Source of the DNA: Pseudomonas sp. R-28-1W-6 | GTDB taxonomy: Bacteria; Pseudomonadota; Gammaproteobacteria; Pseudomonadales; Pseudomonadaceae | NCBI RefSeq assembly: GCF_009799925.1 | Contig: NZ_WELK01000015.1 | Span: forward strand, 1 to 62,853 | Reading direction: 5' to 3' | DNA length: 62,853 nucleotides | Part shown: piece by piece, positions 57,161 through 62,853 of the stretch | Numbering within the stretch: position 1 is the first letter of the stretch | Layout of the letters: every line of letters begins with the position of its first letter | The notes under the pieces: generated by a model | Databases searched by the model: none | Told to the model about the DNA's origin: nothing | The model's input: the letters and a program-made list of their open reading frames with translations, nothing else | Made by a program: the position numbers and the translations under genes

Positions 57161-57683
57161 AGGAAGCTCTCTCGCCGCACTGCGCGGGCTCAGGAAGGAT
57201 GCCAGGGACAACCTGCACATCCGCGAGCGCCTGCGCTTCTATGTGATCAACCGACTCGATAAAAACGACACAACGCGGGAGGACATGGTTGTCCTGCGCA
57301 TGATCGAGCGCCTGGACAAAAGACACCCGCTTGGCAAACAGGCCGGCATCACGACTCGCTCGATGATGCTAAGGATCAAGGCCGCACGCGATGAGCAGCC
57401 GGTCAAAGGCCTGGAAGACCCGTGGAAGTCCCGCCTGGAAATGCTGGAGCTGATCCTGCCGGGGTCGGTGGTTCCTGTTGTTGAGCCCGAGATGAACATC
57501 CGCAGATTGCGCCAACTGCTGCACACATGGCACGTCTATGAGAGCTTCAGCGAGACGCTGAATGACAGCTACAACGTCTTCAGAGAAAAAGAGCGGGTGT
57601 TGCGCGCCAGGGCAGAAAACGCGCTTGATAAGCTGCCAGCACGACTGCGTAGGCACTGGTTGGAAGCGGATTTGGGGGTCTAA
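57147..57683 (+). CDS. Helical protein ending in the shared DLG motif
   Basis: 178 residues, charged and helical (GLRKDARDNLHIRERLRFYV). The last residues are LRRHWLEADLGV, a C-terminal form of the shared motif. It starts within the end of the HExxH gene, with GGAG upstream, and its stop overlaps the next ATG (TAATG). So a tagged protein here follows an envelope protease in one operon. Otherwise unrecognised. Confidence 0.78.
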   Translation: MVVIEGSSLAALRGLRKDARDNLHIRERLRFYVINRLDKNDTTREDMVVLRMIERLDKRHPLGKQAGITTRSMMLRIKAARDEQPVKGLEDPWKSRLEMLELILPGSVVPVVEPEMNIRRLRQLLHTWHVYESFSETLNDSYNVFREKERVLRARAENALDKLPARLRRHWLEADLGV

Positions 57684-58102
57684 TGGACGACATCGAGCAA
57701 GAGCAACTGGCTCGCATCAAGTGGCTGATTGCGCGCCTGCGCGAGCGGTACTCACAGTTACGTCATCACACGCCATTCGGCGAGAGTGAGCCAAGCGGCG
57801 TCAGCACATTTTTCAACGGCTTATTTGTCGTGGATCGGTGCATCCAGGCCGGTGACCCGCAGCTAGACATGTACTTGAGAATCCTGATTACAACTTCATG
57901 GTTGAGCGTTGAAAACCACTGTCACAACGACTTTGATAGCGACGACGAAAAGATCCGCAGCATGGCGCTTTGGAGAAGGTCTTTTTTTGACGCGCTGGAG
58001 GCAAAGTCAGGACTGGAGTGCATCTGCGAGGCGATGGATGCGGCAAATGCAGAAGTAGTGAAGTGCTGGATTGCGGGGATGATGGACATCGATTACTTCT
58101 GA
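57683..58102 (+). CDS. Hypothetical helical protein
   Basis: 139 residues, soluble, mainly helical with an acidic stretch (NHCHNDFDSDDEKIRS). Unrecognised. Last gene of the operon; there is no tag at its C-terminus (AGMMDIDYF). Confidence 0.72.
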   Translation: MDDIEQEQLARIKWLIARLRERYSQLRHHTPFGESEPSGVSTFFNGLFVVDRCIQAGDPQLDMYLRILITTSWLSVENHCHNDFDSDDEKIRSMALWRRSFFDALEAKSGLECICEAMDAANAEVVKCWIAGMMDIDYF

Positions 58103-58113
58103 ATATTTGGCGC

Positions 58114-58143
58114 TTGACAAAATGTATATTTCTCCGTATAGTA
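58114..58143 (+). promoter_or_regulatory. Class I promoter with AATGTATATTTC operator
   Basis: TTGACA (58114-58119), operator 58121-58132, -10 TATAGT (58138-58143), 18-bp spacing. It drives ssb. Confidence 0.88.
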
Positions 58144-58185
58144 AGCATCAAGAGCTGGTGGTCAGCTCAAATCACGGAGAGTTGC

Positions 58186-58941
58186 ATGAACAAGATGATT
58201 GCCCTGGGCACCCTGACCAAAGATGCCGTCATTACTGATCTGGAAAGCGGTCGCCAACGCCTCGGCGGCACACTGGCGGTAAAAGAAGGTATGACTGGCG
58301 ACAAGCCGATCATGAGTTACGTGGCCTTCGCTTCGTTCGGCCCCAAGGGCTTTGCCGATGAAATCGTCAAGACCATGAAAGAAGGTGAGGCCTTCAGCGT
58401 CTTCGGCAAACTCAACAAAACCCCGTCCGAAAAAGACTCCAACGTCTACGACAACGCCACCATCGAAGTGCGCCTGGGCAACATCCGTCCGGCAGGCAAG
58501 GGCGGTCTGGGCCTGAACCGCATCACCCTGATCGGCAACGTGACCGGCGATGCCCGCCTGAACTCGGTCAACGATGAAACCGATGTCGTGAACTTCACCG
58601 TGGCCACCAATGATGGCTACCGCAACGAAGCCGGTGAGTGGATCGACAACCCCCCGGTATTCCATGAGTGCTCGCGCTTCGTGAAGAAGGGTAGTGGCGC
58701 CAAACTCCAGGAAAAGCTCATGAAGGGTCGCGAGGTCGAGGTGGAGGGCACGCTGCGCTATACGAAGTCGACCAGCAAGACCAACAACAAAACCTACCAC
58801 GCCCATGTGATTCGCGCCGAAGAAGTGATCCCCGGTCGCAAGCCGCAAGGCAAGGTTGAAGATCAAGCCATGCCGGCTGAGCAGCAGCTGCCGCAAGACG
58901 TGATCGATCAGCAGCAGGCGGGAGACGACATTCCGTTCTAG
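58186..58941 (+). CDS. ssb: Single-stranded DNA-binding protein with two OB folds
   Basis: 251 residues against about 170-180 for ordinary SSB. Residues 1-103 look like one OB-fold unit (MIALGTLTKDAVITDLESG to NATIEVRLGNI), then residues 106-215 are a clear second, canonical SSB core (LNRITLIGNVTGDARL, VNFTVATNDGYRN). The tail is polar and ends DDIPF, the acidic tip that recruits SSB partners such as topoisomerase III and other replication proteins. It would protect single-stranded plasmid DNA during transfer or replication. ATG 58186 follows CGGAGA. The gene at 59014 lies beyond a hairpin. Confidence 0.9.
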   Translation: MNKMIALGTLTKDAVITDLESGRQRLGGTLAVKEGMTGDKPIMSYVAFASFGPKGFADEIVKTMKEGEAFSVFGKLNKTPSEKDSNVYDNATIEVRLGNIRPAGKGGLGLNRITLIGNVTGDARLNSVNDETDVVNFTVATNDGYRNEAGEWIDNPPVFHECSRFVKKGSGAKLQEKLMKGREVEVEGTLRYTKSTSKTNNKTYHAHVIRAEEVIPGRKPQGKVEDQAMPAEQQLPQDVIDQQQAGDDIPF

Positions 58942-58967
58942 CGAGCGGTGCGTCACACGAATCAACA

Positions 58968-58988
58968 GGGTGGCACTGCCACCCTTTT
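58968..58988 (+). terminator. Hairpin between ssb and 59014
   Basis: GGGTGGC, ACT, GCCACCC then TTTT. A weak terminator or attenuator, lowering expression of the downstream gene. Confidence 0.6.
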
Positions 58989-59013
58989 CTAACGCGCAAG
59001 AGGAAATACCATC

Positions 59014-59334
59014 ATGGAAAAAGTCAAAAACCTGTTCGTGACTCGCGAAGAAAAGCTGAAGGCTTGCGCCGCGAAGATCATCGCCAAGGAAACCTTCGCC
59101 CCAGGCGACCTGGTCATCTGGAAAGAGGGCATGAAGAACCGCCGCTTCCCGGCCTACGCCGAAGCCGTGGTGGTGACCCAGGTGCTGGCTGAGCCAGTGA
59201 TTGATAACACCGAGCGCAGCTCAGGCACTCCAACCTTTCGCGAGCCCCTGGATGTTGTGATCGGCTGGCTCGACAGCGACGGTGACTTTATCGAGTTCTA
59301 CCTGGATGGCCGGCGACTCACCAAGGCTGAGTAA
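59014..59334 (+). CDS. Small soluble protein downstream of ssb
   Basis: 106 residues, strand-rich in the middle (FAPGDLVIWKEGMKNRRFP, VVIGWLDSDGDFIEFYLDG), unrecognised. It is likely in the same transcription unit as ssb with partial read-through of the hairpin. Possible role with single-stranded DNA from position only. Confidence 0.72.
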   Translation: MEKVKNLFVTREEKLKACAAKIIAKETFAPGDLVIWKEGMKNRRFPAYAEAVVVTQVLAEPVIDNTERSSGTPTFREPLDVVIGWLDSDGDFIEFYLDGRRLTKAE

Positions 59335-59352
59335 GCCAAGTGATCTACCCGC

Positions 59353-59375
59353 AAAGCCCGGCATGTCCGGGCTTT
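59353..59375 (+). terminator. Probable Rho-independent terminator
   Basis: AAAGCCCGGCATGTCCGGGC then TTTGTTGTTTT, after the 59014 gene. Confidence 0.75.
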
Positions 59376-59444
59376 GTTGTTTTCAAAGGGCTTTTCTCTG
59401 ACGAAAGGTCTAGAAATACGCGCTTCATAATGTGGCTATTCATG

Positions 59445-59470
59445 GAATATACATATACAATTCCGTCGAC
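59445..59470 (+). promoter_or_regulatory. Possible class I-related site before the secretion pair
   Basis: GGAATATACATATACAATTC resembles the inverted operator (ATATACAT core). No convincing -35/-10 pair is seen. Confidence 0.35.
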
Positions 59471-59493
59471 TGAATCACACTGGAACCCCCTCT

Positions 59494-60825
59494 ATGCCCA
59501 TCCGCATGCCACACGTCGCCCTTGCTGCGGCAATCCTGCTGCCACAAGCAGTCAGTGCCAAAACCAAGCTCGCCGATTGCTTATCGCTTGCCCCAACCCA
59601 GGCACAGTTATGTGCTTCTGGGATCGACCCCTTCGCCCGCGTCTATCGCACTCCTGCGGGCGACTTGTCTTCGACATCGAGCTTCAAGACCACGGGTGAG
59701 TACGCCCGCTATGCCGATGACGGCGCCGATCTGGCATCGCCTCTGATGGGCAAGGCCCTGGAAAACGATGGCGCCCTGCTGATCGCCAAGGCTGGCCCGG
59801 TGGATGCCGAAGAGCTGGCTTACGAGCTGGATCTGAAGGCAGTACCGGACAAGACCAAATCCTGGCGCGGCGCGGTCATGGCTTCGAACCAGGGCCCGGA
59901 CGTTTCGGGTCGCGACATCCTCACGTGGTATCACAAGCAGCGCCTGGGTGAGGGCTATGTGGCCACGGTGTCGGCGACACACGGCTTTTCCGATCTGCGC
60001 CCGGAATCCAAGGGCGGCAGCTACGAAAGCCTCTTTCTCGACCTGGAAAAGGCCTATGCCTTCGGACTGGTCAACCTGAGCTACAGCTACACCGACAACG
60101 AGGCCGGTGGGGATAGCCTGATCTACGTGCTCGGTGGGGAAACGCAGCGCTTCAGCGCGTCGCTGAGCAACTGGTACGACAAGACCTGGCGCTTTACGCA
60201 GAAGCTGGAGCACACGACCCGCGAGCAAGAGATGGGCGTGTTCGATCTGTACACACGCCAGCGCTACACCAGCGGCATTCTTGAAGGCGCTTATGAGGGG
60301 TCTGCTGGCAGCATCCAGGTCAAAGCCAAGAAGGGTGTCGACGGCAACCAGGAGATGAACCTGCTGCCGCTGCTGGGCACGTTCAACCCCTATTACTGGT
60401 CGCTCGACCTCAATGCCACCGGCAGCTTCAGGCTGACCGAAAAAACCCTGCTGAAGACCCGCCTGGAGGGCTTCAAGGGCTCGATGGACATGCCATCAAG
60501 CGAGCGCATTGGACTGGGCGGAACCAGTGCCGGCTCAAGCCACGAGAGCGGCCTGTACTCGGGCTACAAGGGCTTTCAAAACGACATCTCGATTTCCCGT
60601 CAGCTGTTCACCGGCAACGGCTACTCCGTGGTCGGACACGTCGGTACGAACGGGGCTGACATCAAGACTGCACTCGACCAGAGCATCCGCCTGCAAAGCG
60701 CGGAGATCGGCGTGGACGTGGCTTTCGGCAGCTGGGGAATCAACACCACTTACGCCAAAAGCGTCTCGACCAAGGGGTTGGATGCTGATCAGCGCGTGAA
60801 CGCGCAAATTGTCTGGAGATACTGA
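59494..60825 (+). CDS. TpsB-like outer-membrane transporter, short periplasmic part
   Basis: 443 residues. The signal is MPIRMPHVALAAAILLPQAV followed by SA|K. The C-terminal ~315 residues look like a TpsB/FhaC beta barrel: SNQGPDVSGRDILTWYHKQR to LSYSYTDNEAGG (start of barrel), then SSERIGLGGTSAGSSHESGLYSG near residue 335, in the place of the TpsB motif GG..SVRGY (the VRGY itself is lost or diverged), and a terminal aromatic residue (IVWRY). TpsB proteins normally have about 210 residues with two POTRA domains before the barrel; here only about 100 are present. It would export the TpsA protein encoded next to it. Confidence 0.82.
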   Translation: MPIRMPHVALAAAILLPQAVSAKTKLADCLSLAPTQAQLCASGIDPFARVYRTPAGDLSSTSSFKTTGEYARYADDGADLASPLMGKALENDGALLIAKAGPVDAEELAYELDLKAVPDKTKSWRGAVMASNQGPDVSGRDILTWYHKQRLGEGYVATVSATHGFSDLRPESKGGSYESLFLDLEKAYAFGLVNLSYSYTDNEAGGDSLIYVLGGETQRFSASLSNWYDKTWRFTQKLEHTTREQEMGVFDLYTRQRYTSGILEGAYEGSAGSIQVKAKKGVDGNQEMNLLPLLGTFNPYYWSLDLNATGSFRLTEKTLLKTRLEGFKGSMDMPSSERIGLGGTSAGSSHESGLYSGYKGFQNDISISRQLFTGNGYSVVGHVGTNGADIKTALDQSIRLQSAEIGVDVAFGSWGINTTYAKSVSTKGLDADQRVNAQIVWRY

Positions 60826-60826
60826 T

Positions 60827-62853
60827 ATGCGACTGAAAAAACTCACCCTGGCGATTTCTCTCGCAATCAACTCCGGAGCTGTCCTTGCCATTGATGCCGG
60901 CACGCTGCCTGATATCGGCAATGCCCTGGTGACCTACGGCGACGCCAACTTTGCCCAAGCTGGCAACGCACTGACGGTCGACGCTTCGCAGTCCAGCGGC
61001 CTGAACGGCAACACCGTAATTCAGTGGGGTGGGGCCGGGTTCAATGTGGGGTCGGGGGCGTCGGTCACCTTTGACGCTAAGTCGGCTTCGTCCGTGATCC
61101 TGAACTATGACACCTCGGGTGCAATGTCGAAGATCCACGGAGCCATCAACTCGCCTCGCGGCAATATCGTCCTGGTCAATGCCAATGGCTTTGAGCACTC
61201 CGGTAACGGGGCTGCGAGTCTGACGCTGATTCAGGCGAACCCGATTTCGGGCGCAGACACTTTCGGCCTTGATGGCTCCAGCCGCATCATCATCGAAAAT
61301 GACCCAGATGAATCCCTGGTAACTCAGGCCGTCAGCGATCTGAGCAAGATGACTCAGGTGAGTGATGCAGATGTCCTGGAGATCGAGCAGCGCGGCAGAA
61401 TTACGGTCGATTCGAACGCTAAGGACATCTCCTTCGTCAGTCAGTTTGGTGGAGCGACGAAGACGATTGAGAACTCGTCGTTCACTAACTCCAGGGTCAC
61501 AATTGACAGCACCATTGAGTTCGCAGAAATCCTCAATACACAGTTTACGGGCGAGCTGAGTATTCTCAGTGAGAAGGTCATGATTGACGGTATTTCTGCG
61601 GAAAATACCTCGATTCATAGCCATCAAGTCGACATTCTATTTTCGGACTTCTATCGCCTGAACATCAACGCCGATCACGTCATGCTGATCGAGTCGAACG
61701 TCTTTGGAGATGCTTCGATTACATCGTATGCATTCTGGACACCGGCAAATTTTTACATCAGCGGCACTGACTTCACGGCAAGCGAAGAATTTGGCAAAAC
61801 ACTTGAAATCAGTGCAGTGCACACTGAAATGCCGGCAGATGACTGGACGACATTTTCGCACGGGGTAGAGCAATCTCATATCTCTGGCTATGATGCAGTG
61901 AATGTCGACATGACATTCAACTCAACCAATAAAGATGCGGCTTCAATGCCGACGATCTTTAATCATATTTCCTTTGTAGATGTCAAAAACGCCAATGTCT
62001 CACTGGGCAGTGATTTTGCCAAAATAAACGCAAGCTACATCGAATTCAGGGACACAACCCCGGAAGGTAACGGTGGCGGTAATCTGACGATCAGCGACAC
62101 ATCTGCTGAGGCAAAAGGCATTAACCTTGAATACCTAAACTTTTATGGTTTAGGGGACTTGGTGTTGAAGCAAACAGGCACGACCAGCGCCGAAGCGGCA
62201 ATGAACTTAACGTACATGTATGTAAGCGCAAGAAATTTAAGCGTAAGTGGATCTTTCTTTATGGATTCGTCAACGCTTGAGGCGACAGATAAGGTCAGCA
62301 TTTCGTCGACAACTACTGGCGTAGATAAAAGCATTATTCAATATTCTTATATCTACGGCGGGTATGGCGATATTGTTTTTAGTCCAGAATCAAGCACGGT
62401 ATCTGATACGTACAATCACGCACCTGAAAATGGCGTCAAAACGGATGGCGTAAGCACTTCGGAAAATGGCATTTGGATTTCAGGGCTAACAGCCAGCTCT
62501 GGCAACACGTACACAACTAGCGCGATCAAGCCTGCTGATCCAGTAGACCCCGTCGATCCGGTCGATCCAGTCGATCCGGTAGACCCCCCGACTGACCCAG
62601 TCGACCCGGTTGATCCGGTCGATCCTGTCGACCCAGTAGACCCGGTTGATCCGGTCGATCCAGTAGACCCGCCAACTGATCCAGTCGACCCGGTAGACCC
62701 GGTAGATCCAGTCGATCCGGTAGACCCCCCGACTGACCCAGTCGACCCGGTTGATCCTGTCGATCCTGTCGACCCAGTAGACCCGGTTGATCCGGTTGAT
62801 CCGGTCGATCCAGTAGACCCGCCAACTGATCCAGTCGACCCGGTAGACCCGGT
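60827..62853 (+). CDS. TpsA-like exoprotein (two-partner secretion), runs off the window
   Basis: At least 675 residues with no stop before 62853. Signal MRLKKLTLAISLAINSGAVL, then a TPS domain: IQWGGAGFNVGSGASVTFD, SSVILNYDTSGAMSKIHGAI and NIVLVNANGFEHSGNGA (near residue 115-135), matching the haemagg_act pattern with NPNG-like NANG. Next comes a beta-helix-like region without obvious motif repeats. From about residue 568 it is Pro-Val-Asp repeats interrupted by P-P-T-D. ATG 60827 lies one base after the transporter stop. The product is probably a surface adhesin or toxin; the activity lies beyond this window. Confidence 0.85.
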   Translation, partial: MRLKKLTLAISLAINSGAVLAIDAGTLPDIGNALVTYGDANFAQAGNALTVDASQSSGLNGNTVIQWGGAGFNVGSGASVTFDAKSASSVILNYDTSGAMSKIHGAINSPRGNIVLVNANGFEHSGNGAASLTLIQANPISGADTFGLDGSSRIIIENDPDESLVTQAVSDLSKMTQVSDADVLEIEQRGRITVDSNAKDISFVSQFGGATKTIENSSFTNSRVTIDSTIEFAEILNTQFTGELSILSEKVMIDGISAENTSIHSHQVDILFSDFYRLNINADHVMLIESNVFGDASITSYAFWTPANFYISGTDFTASEEFGKTLEISAVHTEMPADDWTTFSHGVEQSHISGYDAVNVDMTFNSTNKDAASMPTIFNHISFVDVKNANVSLGSDFAKINASYIEFRDTTPEGNGGGNLTISDTSAEAKGINLEYLNFYGLGDLVLKQTGTTSAEAAMNLTYMYVSARNLSVSGSFFMDSSTLEATDKVSISSTTTGVDKSIIQYSYIYGGYGDIVFSPESSTVSDTYNHAPENGVKTDGVSTSENGIWISGLTASSGNTYTTSAIKPADPVDPVDPVDPVDPVDPPTDPVDPVDPVDPVDPVDPVDPVDPVDPPTDPVDPVDPVDPVDPVDPPTDPVDPVDPVDPVDPVDPVDPVDPVDPVDPPTDPVDPVDP
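62541..62853 (+). repeat. Val-Asp-Pro coding repeats with higher-order structure
   Basis: The 9-base unit (GTCGATCCG, GTAGACCCG) is repeated over 30 times with synonymous variation. P-P-T-D interruptions lie at 62585, 62669, 62726 and 62819. The distances 1 to 3 (141) and 2 to 4 (150) show a longer repeat unit. The repeat continues past the window end. Confidence 0.9.

Noticed and set aside
3051..59375. AGCCCCGCASTGCGGGGCT-type repeats as a mobile or REP element
   Set aside because: Each copy follows a gene and has a T-run, and sequence varies between copies. They are ordinary terminators with similar stems.
62526..62825. 99-residue minus-strand ORF rich in Asp, Pro, Gly and Leu
   Set aside because: It is the antisense of the Val-Asp-Pro repeats.
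1..62853. tRNA, rRNA, IS elements or integrase
   Set aside because: No cloverleaf, no transposase motif, no terminal inverted repeats with target duplications and no integrase were seen by eye. A profile search could still find diverged ones.

Overview
The window looks like part of a large conjugative plasmid, or a plasmid-like integrative element, from a Pseudomonas-type gammaproteobacterium. The evidence is moderately GC-rich coding sequence, Shine-Dalgarno (SD) led genes, sigma70-type promoters, a topoisomerase III with C-terminal repeats, a VirD4/TrbC-like coupling ATPase, a plasmid-type SSB and a very high share of unrecognised genes. I could not identify the replicon. I see no Rep protein, relaxase, partition genes, IS element, tRNA/rRNA or CRISPR array.

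Layout. 1-2590 has no convincing gene: a G/T-rich strand (1-273) flips into a C/T-rich mosaic of direct repeats carrying a hairpin. 2592-7297 holds a small coiled-coil gene and topB on the minus strand, divergent from a two-gene operon. 7795-20634 is a block of large unknown proteins around a 1686-residue family B DNA polymerase with complete exonuclease and polymerase motifs. 20816-26891 is a transfer-type block with an 838-residue membrane protein, the coupling ATPase and a small membrane protein. 26962-33123 mixes a coiled-coil protein, a strongly structured putative ncRNA (about 29190-29420), small membrane proteins and a DEDDh exonuclease. 33244-51016 is an array of related proteins: DUF4116-like repeat proteins, chimeric paralogues, tandem duplicates, a histidine phosphatase and three tandem membrane proteins. 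51095-57160 is rich in envelope proteins, including two secreted or anchored HExxH proteins and two related C-P-[YF]-R proteins. 58186-59334 has a two-OB-fold SSB. The window ends in a two-partner secretion pair: a TpsB-like barrel with a short periplasmic part, and a TpsA-like exoprotein running off the end in Val-Asp-Pro repeats.

Three features tie the window together. First, about twenty gene starts carry the near-palindrome GAAATGTATATTTC, usually inside the -35/-10 spacer, implying one plasmid-wide regulator. A second box, CTTAATTNGTAAG, sits just upstream of another set of promoters. A third, ATACCAAWTTGGTAT, marks the replication/transfer blocks. Second, about a dozen otherwise different proteins share a short motif of the form [KR]Rxx[LM]xxD[LM]G, either at the extreme C-terminus or about 30-70 residues from the N-terminus before DUF4116-like repeats. 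Third, gene duplication and domain shuffling are pervasive. The motif-bearing family and its shared regulation are the best candidates here for an undescribed system; its function is unknown.
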